From Erysipelotrichaceae bacterium (GTDB taxonomy: Bacteria > Bacillota_I > Bacilli_A > Erysipelotrichales > Erysipelotrichaceae), in assembly GCA_024684175.1 (NCBI GenBank), contig JAIKXJ010000012.1:1-12837 (forward strand): a stretch of 12,837 bases of DNA, read 5' to 3'. The notes beneath the pieces are model-generated. The model searched no databases. It was given only the letters and a program-made list of their open reading frames with translations, and had not been told where the DNA came from. Numbering within the stretch: the first letter of the stretch is position 1; the number at the start of each line of letters is the position of its first letter. This document shows, one piece after another, positions 1-7,783 of the stretch. The position numbers and the translations under genes were made by a program.

Positions 1-2
1 CT

Positions 3-1124
3 GATACGGTCCATGTCTTCATCGAAAGCCGGGATGAGTTCTATCCGGTCCGCGGGGGCAGGGATCTGATCCCTCTTCTCGATCAGAACAAGGGCGAAAG
101 TTATTTTGATGACGGCTACGTCATCGTCCGCAATGTTCAGAACAATGCGGATGCGGCGACTTATCTGATGGCCAGAACGGAGGGCTTCGGACGGATCTGG
201 AGACTGGCTTCGCTGTTCCTGGTCGCCGACAGTGCCGTCTGCGTCATTTTGGCCATGATCCTGATCTACAACACGAATCACAGGATCAAGGAGCCGATCC
301 GGGATCTGGTCGATGCCAACCGAAAACTGTCGGAGGGGAATTTTGAATACAAGCTGGACGTTTCAAAAGCGGGCAGTTCGGAGTTTGAGGGGCTGTACGG
401 AAGTTTCAACGAGATGTCTGAGAGGATCAAGGATCTGACGATCGAACAGTATGATTCGGAGATCAAAAGGCAGCAGAATCAGCTCAAGATGCTCAGAGCG
501 CAGGTGAAGCCGCACACTTTCCTGAATGCGATCAATACGATCAACAACCTGACCTATACCGGAAGCGGGGAGGATATCCGAAAGTATATCTCGGCATTCG
601 CTTCGTTCACCCGATATATGCTGTATAAGGCCAAGGACTGGACGGTCGTGGAAGATGAGATCAAAAACATCAACAGTTATGCGAAGATGCAGCAGATCCG
701 TTTCCCGGAAAGCATCGAGATCATCTACGATATCGATCCGGACATCTATGCCGAGCAGATCCCTTATCTGACACTCTTTTCTCTCGTGCAGAACTCGTTC
801 AAACATGCGATGACCCTGGAGGATAAGGCATTCATCAATATCAGGGGCGAATACTATGAAGAAGAGGGCTTCAAGGGTTTCCGTCTGATCGAAGAAGACA
901 ACGGACCCGGTTTCAGCGAAGAGGCACTGAAGAAGCTGGCGACGGCGGAGGAGGACGATCCTTTCACCAAGGAACATCTGGGCCTGACCAATGTGCGTTA
1001 TTCACTGAATCTGATCTACAGGAGAGACGATCTTCTCAGGATCTCGAATAGGAAAGAAGGCGGTGCGCATATCGAACTGCTGATACCGGAACAGGAGGTG
1101 GACGATGAAACTGCTGATCTGTGA
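3..1124 (+). CDS. Sensor histidine kinase, YesM/LytS-type (5'-truncated by window edge)
   Basis: Membrane sensor kinase that would autophosphorylate on histidine and pass the phosphate to the response regulator encoded next. The reading frame is open from base 3, so the start codon and most of the outer sensing domain lie outside the window; the internal ATG at 168 is not the start. Numbering from base 3, a membrane span covers about residues 69-89, followed by a HAMP-like linker (about 90-145) with a coiled stretch. The His_kinase box is Q-V-K-P-H171-T-F-L-N. A diverged N box (L-V-Q-N-S-F-K-H, about 261-268) and the G box D-N-G-P-G-F (about 299-304) mark the ATPase domain. The usual PHFLFN and ENAIKH motifs are altered (PHTFLN and QNSFKH). 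The last 20 bases overlap the response regulator gene, which suggests coupled translation. The family is clear; the signal is unknown. Confidence 0.93.
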   Translation, partial: DTVHVFIESRDEFYPVRGGRDLIPLLDQNKGESYFDDGYVIVRNVQNNADAATYLMARTEGFGRIWRLASLFLVADSAVCVILAMILIYNTNHRIKEPIRDLVDANRKLSEGNFEYKLDVSKAGSSEFEGLYGSFNEMSERIKDLTIEQYDSEIKRQQNQLKMLRAQVKPHTFLNAINTINNLTYTGSGEDIRKYISAFASFTRYMLYKAKDWTVVEDEIKNINSYAKMQQIRFPESIEIIYDIDPDIYAEQIPYLTLFSLVQNSFKHAMTLEDKAFINIRGEYYEEEGFKGFRLIEEDNGPGFSEEALKKLATAEEDDPFTKEHLGLTNVRYSLNLIYRRDDLLRISNRKEGGAHIELLIPEQEVDDETADL

Positions 1125-2682
1125 TGATGATATCTCGACGATCGATGTCATTCAGTCTCAGCTGGATCTTTCGCAGCTGGGCATAAGCAGGATCTTCCGC
1201 GCTTACAACGGAAAGATGGCCGAGAACATCATCGATGAGGAAAGGCCCGATCTGATCCTCTGCGATATCGATATGCCGATCTGCAACGGCATGCATGTCC
1301 TGGAATACGCCTATGAAACGGATCGGGACATCGAGTTTTCTTTCCTGACCTGTTACGAGAAGTTCGAGTATGCGCAAAAGGCCATCCAGTACGGTGCCAC
1401 CAGCTATCTGACCAAGCCGTTCGATCTGGAAGATGTGAAGGCCTGCATACAGAAGATGGTCGCAAACGTGAAAAGGAAACGCTCTTCCCGAAGCGATCAG
1501 AACCGCAATGACTCCCTTCTGTCATCGATCTTCCGTCAGGCAAGCGACGGCATTTTGGGGACCAACAAAGACATCATCGATGCGGCTTTGCGGAGCAACG
1601 GTGTCGATTTAACGGCAGACAGCCACTGGCGTATCGTATTCAGCTGCGGCGATATGACCGATGCGATCCGGAAGACCTGGAACAAAGAACTGCTGGTCTT
1701 CACGGCTTCACGTATCCATGACGAGGTGCTGCTGGACTACATCGGTTCGGCGCATACGGTCGTCAATTCCGATGACCGCTTCCTGTGGAACTTCTGTTTC
1801 ATCCCGGAGCCGATGGACGATGCACAGCTGAAAGAACGCTGCGTGAAGCTGCGCGAATTCACCCGGAACTACATGTCGATCGATCCGGTCATCCTGATCT
1901 CCGGTCCTTTCCCTTTCCATGAGACGGCCGATGTGGTCTGCGATCTCTATGAGAAGATGCGCAAGATCCGCTACTATTCCGGCAGGATCTTCTTTGACGG
2001 GGAGGAGATCGATCCGCTTGAGGAGAAACAGATCGGTCTCAATGAGAGCCAGATCCTCTGGTATCTGAAGAAGAGAGATGAGACCGGCTACGAAGAATAT
2101 ATCGCTTCCGTTCTGAATGATATGGACTGCACGAAGGAGGAACTGGACCGTTTCCGCCGGGAACTGGTCAATGTGTTCGTGACACATTTCCGGGATAACG
2201 GCATGCGTTCCAATTCGGTCTTCATGGACGAGAGGGTCATGAAGGCAAATGAGGACGCCTGCTTAGGAAGAAACTACATGGAAGAATATGCGAAGACTCT
2301 CTTCGAACTGCAGCAGAGCGAGGTGCAGAATGTCCTGGATTCGGAGGACATCATGGTCAGGGCAAAAAAGTACATCGATGAGAACTTCCGGGAGAACATC
2401 GACCGCAACGATGTGGCTGCCGTGACCTTCGTCACGCCGAATTATCTCTCCAAACTCTTCAAGAACACCATGAACATGAACCTGCGGGAGTACATCAATC
2501 AGCTCAGGATCGAAGAGGCCAAGAGGCTGCTGCTGTCGACACCGATGTCGGTCTCGGAGATCGCCTCTTATGTCGGCTATTACAACATTTCGTATTTTTC
2601 CACGGTCTTCCATAAGATCGTCGGTGTCTCGCCGTTCGACTGGCGGAATCAGAAAGGGGAAAAGGAAGATGCGTCTTTCTGA
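1105..2682 (+). CDS. Response regulator with AraC-type DNA-binding domain, YesN-type
   Basis: Partner of the upstream kinase and a likely activator of the adjacent transporter operon. The N-terminal receiver domain (about 1-120) has the acidic cluster D7-D8-D9, phosphoacceptor D54 in the motif C-D-I-D-M-P, the T82 position and K104 in T-K-P-F-D, so it looks fully functional. A long middle region (about 130-415) has no motif I recognise; YesN proteins often carry such a linker. The C-terminal AraC/XylS domain (about 425-520) has two helix-turn-helix units: V-T-P-N-Y-L-S-K-L-F-K in the first and V-S-E-I-A-S-Y-V-G-Y-Y in the second, ending in G-V-S-P-F-D-W-R. At 525 residues the length is normal for YesN-like regulators. 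The start is set by AGGAGG at 1093-1098, six bases upstream. The 3' end overlaps the next gene by 14 bases. Confidence 0.95.
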   Translation: MKLLICDDDISTIDVIQSQLDLSQLGISRIFRAYNGKMAENIIDEERPDLILCDIDMPICNGMHVLEYAYETDRDIEFSFLTCYEKFEYAQKAIQYGATSYLTKPFDLEDVKACIQKMVANVKRKRSSRSDQNRNDSLLSSIFRQASDGILGTNKDIIDAALRSNGVDLTADSHWRIVFSCGDMTDAIRKTWNKELLVFTASRIHDEVLLDYIGSAHTVVNSDDRFLWNFCFIPEPMDDAQLKERCVKLREFTRNYMSIDPVILISGPFPFHETADVVCDLYEKMRKIRYYSGRIFFDGEEIDPLEEKQIGLNESQILWYLKKRDETGYEEYIASVLNDMDCTKEELDRFRRELVNVFVTHFRDNGMRSNSVFMDERVMKANEDACLGRNYMEEYAKTLFELQQSEVQNVLDSEDIMVRAKKYIDENFRENIDRNDVAAVTFVTPNYLSKLFKNTMNMNLREYINQLRIEEAKRLLLSTPMSVSEIASYVGYYNISYFSTVFHKIVGVSPFDWRNQKGEKEDASF

Positions 2683-3337
2683 AAGACTGAAAAAGGACAG
2701 GGAACAGCTGGCAAGGCTGCCGGATCGAAAAAGCAGGCTGACGTTCATCTGGGATTATTACAAGATCCCCATCCTGAGCCTGGCCTGTGTGCTGGCGGTA
2801 TCTTTGATCGCAGCGGTCAACAACATCGGCAGACCGAAGGTGTCCATGTATGTCGTGCTGATCAACAACGATTCTTCGATCGTGCGATGCGACGATACCG
2901 TCTTTGACCGCTATCTGGAAAGGTCCGGTCTGGATCTGTCCGGTAAAAAGGCAAATGTCGCCGTCGACTATACTCTGGGCAATGAGTTCAATGAATCCGC
3001 GGATATCGAGACACTGCAGGTCCTGACTGCTTTGTTTACCGTGTCGGATCTCGATCTTTATGTTTCGCCCCAGGAGTATTTTGAATACTTCGCCAGGGAA
3101 GACGGTCTTGCGGATCTGAGCCGGCTGATCGACAGCTCTCTTCTGGAGAAGCACAAGGACGACCTGTATTATTGCGATACCGCGAATGGAAATCATATAT
3201 TGGCCGGCATCATCCTGAGACCGGGTTCGCCGCTTCATGAGGCAGCTTACTACCACGACGAGGTCATCGTCGGCGCCGTCAGCAATGCCGTTCATATGGA
3301 GGAAGCCATCGCTTTCATCAGTGAGATCCTGAAGTGA
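2669..3337 (+). CDS. Single-span membrane protein with solute-binding-protein-like outer domain (hypothetical)
   Basis: A 222-residue protein of unknown function. I start it at 2669 because AAGGGGA at 2654-2660 is well spaced and the ATG lies inside the end of the regulator gene; a farther upstream ATG at 2570 would only add out-of-frame regulator sequence. A basic, charged N-terminus (1-28) precedes one hydrophobic span (about 33-51), so the rest (52-222) should face outside. The outer part contains D-L-Y-V-S-P-Q-E-Y-F (about 129-138) and ends with V-G-A-V-S-N-A-V-H-M-E-E-A-I-A-F-I. These patterns look to me like pieces of type-2 extracellular sugar-binding proteins, with the late A-x-N-x-x-H-x-E-x-A-x-x-F-I segment most telling; this is inference from pattern, not a search. 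It is translationally coupled to the two-component pair, so a role in sensing or in presenting ligand is plausible. It could also be an unrelated accessory membrane protein. Confidence 0.8.
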   Translation: MRLSERLKKDREQLARLPDRKSRLTFIWDYYKIPILSLACVLAVSLIAAVNNIGRPKVSMYVVLINNDSSIVRCDDTVFDRYLERSGLDLSGKKANVAVDYTLGNEFNESADIETLQVLTALFTVSDLDLYVSPQEYFEYFAREDGLADLSRLIDSSLLEKHKDDLYYCDTANGNHILAGIILRPGSPLHEAAYYHDEVIVGAVSNAVHMEEAIAFISEILK

Positions 3338-3351
3338 GGATCTCTTTTTTT
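3323..3351 (+). terminator. Rho-independent terminator of the regulatory operon
   Basis: A perfect 8-bp stem (GAGATCCT at 3323-3330 with AGGATCTC at 3337-3344) and a six-base loop are followed at once by seven T. The stop codon TGA (3335-3337) lies in the loop and first stem base, so the terminator begins inside the coding region. A second small inverted repeat (TTTCTGC/GCAGAAA, 3349-3364) follows the T-run. Confidence 0.88.
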
Positions 3352-3364
3352 CTGCGGGCAGAAA

Positions 3365-3448
3365 TATAAAAATACAGTGTACTTTTTTTAATGATAGCTT
3401 CAAAGGCTTGAATTAATATGTAAATAGGATGCTTATACAGTAAAGGAG
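3365..3448 (+). promoter_or_regulatory. Probable promoter/operator region and RBS of the transporter operon
   Basis: This AT-rich gap follows a strong terminator, so the transporter operon should start its own transcript here. I cannot assign a convincing -35/-10 pair; that would fit an activator-dependent promoter under the AraC-type regulator, but this is inference. Visible elements are the small palindrome TACA-G-TGTA (3373-3381), the inverted repeat TTCAA-AGGC-TTGAA (3399-3412) and an excellent RBS, AAGGAG at 3443-3448, seven bases before the ATG. Confidence 0.4.
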
Positions 3449-3455
3449 TTTAATT

Positions 3456-4424
3456 ATGTCTGATATCAAGAAGACTCAGAGCTCTGAATTCGACGATGTC
3501 CTAAAGGAACAGCGGAAACTTCAGCGCAAAGAGAAATTCAAGAACGACTTCCCGCTTTACATGATGATGCTTCCGGGTATTTTGTATCTGATCGCCAACA
3601 ACTATCTGCCGATGTTCGGTATCCTGCTGGCGTTCAAGAGGATCAATTACGCGGTCGGCATCCTCAAGAGCCCATGGGTCGGCTTAGACAACTTTGAGTA
3701 TCTGTTCAAGACGAAGGATGCCTTCATCATGATCAGGAACACTCTGGCTTACAATGCTGTCTGGATCGTCATGGACCTGGCGATCGCGGTCTTCATCGCT
3801 TTATGCATGAACGAGATCGCACAGAGAAAGATCGCGAAGATCATTCAGCCGATCATCTGTTTCCCTTCGATGGTCTCGGCGGTCATCCTTTCCTTCCTGG
3901 TCTACGCTTTCCTGAGCCACAGCTACGGTTATCTGAATACGAGGTTCTTTGCGGATAATCCGATCCAGTGGTACACGACAGCCAAGTACTGGCCGATCTT
4001 ACTGACGATCGTTCACATCTGGCAAGGCGCCGGACAAAGCTCGGTCATCTATATGGCGAGCATCGGCGGTATCGACAAGGGTCTCTACGAATCCGCCAGG
4101 ATCGACGGTGCGACCAAGTTCGAGCAGATCCGTTACATCACGCTTCCTCTGCTGAAGCCGATGATCACGATGATGCTGCTGCTGTCGATCGGCCGGATCT
4201 TCAACTCGGATTTCGGTCTGTTCTATCAGGTCACATTGAATAACGGTATGCTTTACGAGACGACGCAGACGATCGATACCTTCGTCTACCGTGCTCTGAT
4301 GCAGTCCAATAACGTCGGTCAGTCTTCGGCAGCCAGCGTTTTCCAGGCGGTGATCGGTTTCATCCTGGTCCTGCTCTCCAATATGCTGGTACGTAAGATC
4401 AACCCGGAGAACTCACTGTTCTAG
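3456..4424 (+). CDS. Sugar ABC transporter permease, LplB/YtcP-type (MalF-like position)
   Basis: First inner-membrane channel subunit of a carbohydrate-uptake ABC importer. At 322 residues it has the usual length for the LplB/YteP branch of binding-protein-dependent permeases. A charged cytoplasmic N-terminus (1-30) precedes about six hydrophobic spans (roughly 36-60, 100-120, 130-153, 178-200, 232-250 and 290-312). The EAA loop that docks to the ATPase is clear: Y-E-S-A-R-I-D-G-A-T at about 211-220, running to L-P-L-L-K-P. The Y-L-P-M-F-G-I-L-L-A-F-K segment after the first span and the P-E-N-S-L-F tail are typical of this branch. The next gene, ten bases on, encodes the partner permease. 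Members of this branch usually import oligosaccharides; the actual substrate cannot be told. Confidence 0.95.
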   Translation: MSDIKKTQSSEFDDVLKEQRKLQRKEKFKNDFPLYMMMLPGILYLIANNYLPMFGILLAFKRINYAVGILKSPWVGLDNFEYLFKTKDAFIMIRNTLAYNAVWIVMDLAIAVFIALCMNEIAQRKIAKIIQPIICFPSMVSAVILSFLVYAFLSHSYGYLNTRFFADNPIQWYTTAKYWPILLTIVHIWQGAGQSSVIYMASIGGIDKGLYESARIDGATKFEQIRYITLPLLKPMITMMLLLSIGRIFNSDFGLFYQVTLNNGMLYETTQTIDTFVYRALMQSNNVGQSSAASVFQAVIGFILVLLSNMLVRKINPENSLF

Positions 4425-4434
4425 GAGAAGAAAG

Positions 4435-5349
4435 ATGGCAAAAAAGAAGAATACGATCACTTTGATGAAGGGTGAAAGAGAGTTCCATTATGCGGCGTTG
4501 GTCATCATGACGCTCATGATGCTTTTCTGCATCGTTCCGCTGATCCTGATGGTCACGGTCTCTTTCTCGTCCGAGCAGTCACTGGTCTACGGTTACCGGT
4601 TCATTCCGGATGAGTGGTCACTGGATGCCTATGCTTTCATGTGGGCGAAAAGGGCGACCATCTTCCGTGCTTACGGGCTGACGATCCTGGTCACCGTGAT
4701 CGGTACGGCGATCAGCCTGGTGATGACTTCGATGTTTGCCTATCCTCTTTCGAGGAAGGACTTCAAGCCGAGAAACGTCATCGCTTTCATCCTGTTTTTC
4801 ACGATGCTGTTCAACGGCGGTATGACCGCTTCCTATATGGTATGGACCAGGCTCTTCCACATCAAGGATAAGATCTGGGCCTATCTGCTGCCCGGTTCCC
4901 TGATGAACGGCATGAACGTCATGCTGGTAAGGAACTATTTCAATGCCAACATCCCGTATTCCATCGTTGAGGCTGCCCGTCTGGACGGTGCGAAAGACTG
5001 GACGATCTATTCCAAGGTCATGGTCCCGCTTTCCAAGCCGATCATGACGACGATCGGTCTGTTCTCCGCTCTGGGTTACTGGAACAACTGGACGGCCGGT
5101 ATCTATTATGTCAATAACCCCAAACTGTATACGATCCAGGTCTATCTGAAGAAACTGATGGATTCCATCCAGTTCTTAAAGACGACAGACCTGCAAATTG
5201 AGGCGACCCTGCTGGCTTCGCGCAACCTGCCGACGGAATCGGCGAGAATGGCGATCGCCATCATCGCCCTGATCCCTGTCCTGATCGTTTATCCGTTCAT
5301 CCAGAAGGAACTGATCAAGGGCATGGTCGTCGGCGGTGTCAAGGGATGA
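4435..5349 (+). CDS. Carbohydrate ABC transporter permease, LplC/YesQ-type (MalG-like position)
   Basis: Second channel subunit, which would pair with the preceding permease. It has 304 residues with about six spans (roughly 20-43, 82-104, 113-128, 146-162, 204-218 and 271-289). The EAA loop is V-E-A-A-R-L-D-G-A-K at about 178-187, running to V-P-L-S-K-P. N-Y-F-N-A-N-I-P before it, W-N-N-W about 216-219 and the Y-P-F-I-Q-K near the C-terminus are hallmarks of the LplC/YtcP/YesQ branch. AGGAG at 4423-4427 overlaps the stop codon of the first permease, so the two are co-translated. In B. subtilis-type systems a solute-binding lipoprotein gene normally sits beside such a pair; none is present on either side here. 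Confidence 0.95.
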   Translation: MAKKKNTITLMKGEREFHYAALVIMTLMMLFCIVPLILMVTVSFSSEQSLVYGYRFIPDEWSLDAYAFMWAKRATIFRAYGLTILVTVIGTAISLVMTSMFAYPLSRKDFKPRNVIAFILFFTMLFNGGMTASYMVWTRLFHIKDKIWAYLLPGSLMNGMNVMLVRNYFNANIPYSIVEAARLDGAKDWTIYSKVMVPLSKPIMTTIGLFSALGYWNNWTAGIYYVNNPKLYTIQVYLKKLMDSIQFLKTTDLQIEATLLASRNLPTESARMAIAIIALIPVLIVYPFIQKELIKGMVVGGVKG

Positions 5350-5366
5350 TGATCTGAAGGAGAAAA

Positions 5367-6866
5367 ATGAATAAACGCAAACCATTTGAAAAAGCCAGAC
5401 CCGAAGAGGTCGGTGTCAGCAGCAAACTGATCTTAGAGTATATCGAGAATCTTGAAAGAAGCCAGACGGAGATGCACGGTCTGATGATCATGCGTCACAA
5501 CAAGATGATCACCGAAGGCTGGTGGACCCCATACGGTCCCAATCTGCGCCATGGCTTGCAGAGCCATACCAAGACCTATGCCGCAACGGCGGTCGGTATC
5601 GCTTATACGGAAGGCCTGGTGAAGCTCGATGAGCGGATCATCGACATCTTCCCGGAGGAGTCTCCGAAAGAGCCCAGCGAGAACCTGAAGCTGCTGACGG
5701 TCAGGGATGTCCTGTGCATGGGCTGCGGCATGGATGAGATGCCCAGACCTTCCAAGGACTGGATCAGAGATTTCCTGCATACGCCGGTCAACCACAAGCC
5801 GGGCACGACCTATATGTATAACTCCACCGGATCCACTCTGCTGGGTGCGATCGTCAGGAAGAAGACCGGACTGGGTCTGCACGACTATCTGACGCCGCGT
5901 CTGTTCAACAAGATCGGCATCAATCCGGACAACCTGAGATGGATGTGCATGCCTGACGGCATGGAAGTCGGCGGCGGCGGACTGTTCGCCACGACCGAAG
6001 ACAACTTCCGTCTCATGAAGCTCTATGCCGACGGCGGCGTCTGGGAAGGCGAAAGGATTCTGGCTGAGGATTATGTGAAACTGGCAACGACCAATCAGAA
6101 CGATTCGGCGACGGAATCCATCAACAATCCGGAGGCGTCCGACAACTTCCTGGGCTATGGCTTCCAGATCTGGATGTGCAAGCCTCACAGAGCTTACCGT
6201 GCCGACGGCGCGATGGGTCAGTTCACGATCATCCTGCCGGATCTCGATATGGAGATCGCCATCACCGAGACGGCCATGGGTGCACACTGGGCACAGAGCA
6301 CATTGAACATCACCTGGGATTTCGTCGAAAAGATCACGGAAGACCGTGAGCTTCCTGCGGATGATGAGGCGTATGAGAAGCTTTGCCGCAAGCTGAAGAG
6401 GCTCAATATCGGCAATCCGGAATGTCAGCCGTTCTCGCCGACGGCCGAAAGGATCGATGGCAAGGTCTACAAAGTCAAGGAAGGAGTCTTCACACCGTTC
6501 GGTTTCAATTTCATGAGCGGTGAGCCGGCAGACAACATCGATACGTTCTGTCTTGAATTCGATGATTACGGTTTCGTCTGGAACTTCAGGACGCAGTCGG
6601 GAAGAGAAGAAAAGATCCGTTTTGCGACCAACGGTACCCGATTCACCAATATTTTGGGTAAAAGAGAAGACAATACGCAGATCTATCTGGGCGATGCCTA
6701 CTGGAAAGACGATGATACGCTCGTCCTGCACGGACGCTGGGTGGAGACCTGCATCGAAGATACCTACTATTTCAAATATGACGGAGAGGATCTGAAGATC
6801 GATCCGGAGAACAACTCGGCATTCCGTTTCTTCAAGATGCCGGATATCGTCGTCGAAAGAGTATAG
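5367..6866 (+). CDS. Serine hydrolase, beta-lactamase/class C PBP fold (probable esterase)
   Basis: A 499-residue member of the beta-lactamase-related serine hydrolase family, which includes esterases, amidases and D-aminopeptidases. The nucleophile motif S-x-x-K is S66-H-T-K69. The second motif appears as Y151-N-S, a form I know from one subgroup of these hydrolases instead of the classical Y-S-N. A glycine-rich segment V-G-G-G-G-L-F-A-T (about 201-209) and Y-R-A-D-G-A-M-G-Q (about 277-285), the KTG-equivalent strand region, complete the fold (about 15-325). Residues 335-499 form a separate beta-rich C-terminal domain of unknown role. There is no signal peptide or membrane span, so it should be cytoplasmic and may act on imported ester- or amide-bearing compounds. 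AAGGAG (5357-5362) lies only four bases before the ATG. A true beta-lactamase role is unlikely given location and context. Confidence 0.88.
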   Translation: MNKRKPFEKARPEEVGVSSKLILEYIENLERSQTEMHGLMIMRHNKMITEGWWTPYGPNLRHGLQSHTKTYAATAVGIAYTEGLVKLDERIIDIFPEESPKEPSENLKLLTVRDVLCMGCGMDEMPRPSKDWIRDFLHTPVNHKPGTTYMYNSTGSTLLGAIVRKKTGLGLHDYLTPRLFNKIGINPDNLRWMCMPDGMEVGGGGLFATTEDNFRLMKLYADGGVWEGERILAEDYVKLATTNQNDSATESINNPEASDNFLGYGFQIWMCKPHRAYRADGAMGQFTIILPDLDMEIAITETAMGAHWAQSTLNITWDFVEKITEDRELPADDEAYEKLCRKLKRLNIGNPECQPFSPTAERIDGKVYKVKEGVFTPFGFNFMSGEPADNIDTFCLEFDDYGFVWNFRTQSGREEKIRFATNGTRFTNILGKREDNTQIYLGDAYWKDDDTLVLHGRWVETCIEDTYYFKYDGEDLKIDPENNSAFRFFKMPDIVVERV

Positions 6867-6873
6867 AAACAAA

Positions 6874-6897
6874 AGTGGTCCACTGCGGTGGACCACT
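6874..6897 (+). repeat. Perfect intercistronic hairpin without T-tract
   Basis: AGTGGTCCAC (6874-6883) and GTGGACCACT (6888-6897) form a flawless 10-bp stem with the four-base loop TGCG. It starts seven bases after the serine hydrolase stop and ends six bases before the deacetylase RBS. No T-run follows, so it is not a standard terminator. It may stabilise or mark a processing point of the operon mRNA, or act as a protein-binding operator. Confidence 0.8.
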
Positions 6898-6903
6898 GCT
6901 TAC

Positions 6904-6910
6904 AAAGGAG
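6904..6910 (+). promoter_or_regulatory. Ribosome binding site that decides the deacetylase start
   Basis: AAAGGAG sits six bases before the ATG at 6917. An in-frame ATG at 6875 lies inside the hairpin and has no RBS, so 6917 is the real start. Confidence 0.85.
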
Positions 6911-6916
6911 AAAAAG

Positions 6917-7783
6917 ATGGGCAAAAGATTTGATTCCCTGCAGTTTCCGGGACACAGAAACAAGGTCTTCACGCTGAGTTATGATGACGGCGTCGTGCAG
7001 GACAGAAGACTGGTCAGTCTGTTTGACCGATACGGCGTGAAGTGCACGTTCAATCTGGGTTACGGCGTCCTTGGTTATAAAGCCGATCCGCGTTCTGTGC
7101 CGGGAAAAAAGGCGGTCGATATCTCCAAGGTGGAAAAAGAAGAAGTCGCCGCTCTTTACAAGAATCATGAAGTCAGCGGACATAGCCTTTATCATTCCGA
7201 TCTTTCGGCACTGGGCGAGCCTTATGCCATGTATGAGATCGTCGAGGACAAGGCAAAGCTGGAAGGCCTGGTCGAAAGACCGTTACAGATGTTTGCCTAT
7301 CCGTTCGGGACGTTCAATGAGACGACGAAGAAGCTTCTGAAGTCTGCCGGATACAAAGGAGCCAGAACGGTGCGTTCGACACATCGTTTCGATCTGCCTC
7401 AGGATCCGTTTGAACTGGATCCGACCTGTCATCACAACGATGAAAAGCTCATGGAGCTGGCTGAGGATTTCGTAAAGATGAAGACGTTCAAACCGGCGAT
7501 GTTTTATGTGTGGGGACACGGTTATGAGTTTGACGGCGATGACAACTGGGATGTGATCGAAAAGCTCATCTCCTATATCGCTCCGCACGGGGATGAGATC
7601 TGGTTTGCCACCAACGGTCAGATCCTGTCTTATGTGGAAGCTTACCGCATGTTAGAATATAGTGTAGACGGTTCCCTGGTCTATAATCCGACGTCGACCG
7701 ACATCGATCTGATGACGGCTTTCGGTGTTGAGGAACATCTGAAAGCGGGGACCGTGACCAAACTGAAAGAAACGATACTATGA
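6917..7783 (+). CDS. Polysaccharide deacetylase, CE4/NodB-fold
   Basis: A 288-residue metal-dependent deacetylase-type protein that would remove N- or O-acetyl groups from a sugar. The first NodB motif is present as S-Y-D-D-G (D23, catalytic base; D24, metal ligand). The second, H-S-x-x-H, is H89-S-L-Y-H93, giving the D-H-H metal triad. The third is visible as F-A-Y-P-F-G-T-F (about 115-122). A late Y-V-W-G-H-G-Y-E-F segment (about 197-205) probably supplies the last catalytic histidine. No signal peptide or transmembrane segment is seen, whereas peptidoglycan deacetylases are normally exported; this one should work inside the cell, probably on imported acetylated sugars. Its TGA overlaps the start of the YesL-like gene (ATGA), so the two are coupled. 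The fold is confident, the substrate unknown. Confidence 0.9.
   Translation: MGKRFDSLQFPGHRNKVFTLSYDDGVVQDRRLVSLFDRYGVKCTFNLGYGVLGYKADPRSVPGKKAVDISKVEKEEVAALYKNHEVSGHSLYHSDLSALGEPYAMYEIVEDKAKLEGLVERPLQMFAYPFGTFNETTKKLLKSAGYKGARTVRSTHRFDLPQDPFELDPTCHHNDEKLMELAEDFVKMKTFKPAMFYVWGHGYEFDGDDNWDVIEKLISYIAPHGDEIWFATNGQILSYVEAYRMLEYSVDGSLVYNPTSTDIDLMTAFGVEEHLKAGTVTKLKETIL

Noticed and set aside
2570..2668. Upstream in-frame ATG for the 222-residue membrane protein
   Set aside because: It would translate 99 bases of the regulator's AraC domain in another frame and has no RBS; the ATG at 2669 has one.
2504..3403. A 299-codon minus-strand frame over the end of the regulator and the small membrane protein
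   Set aside because: It lies antisense to two well-supported genes, has no RBS and would begin inside the terminator region.
3408..3439. TTGAAT and TATACA as a promoter for the transporter operon
   Set aside because: The spacing is 20 bases and the start point would fall within the RBS.
5433..6896. A 487-codon open frame on the minus strand across the serine hydrolase gene
   Set aside because: The plus-strand frame has the SxxK and other family motifs, an RBS and operon context. The antisense product is Ile/Arg/Asp-rich with no domain I recognise and is a codon-bias shadow.
6875..6916. Upstream in-frame ATG for the deacetylase
   Set aside because: It lies inside the 10-bp hairpin and lacks an RBS; AAAGGAG before 6917 is decisive.
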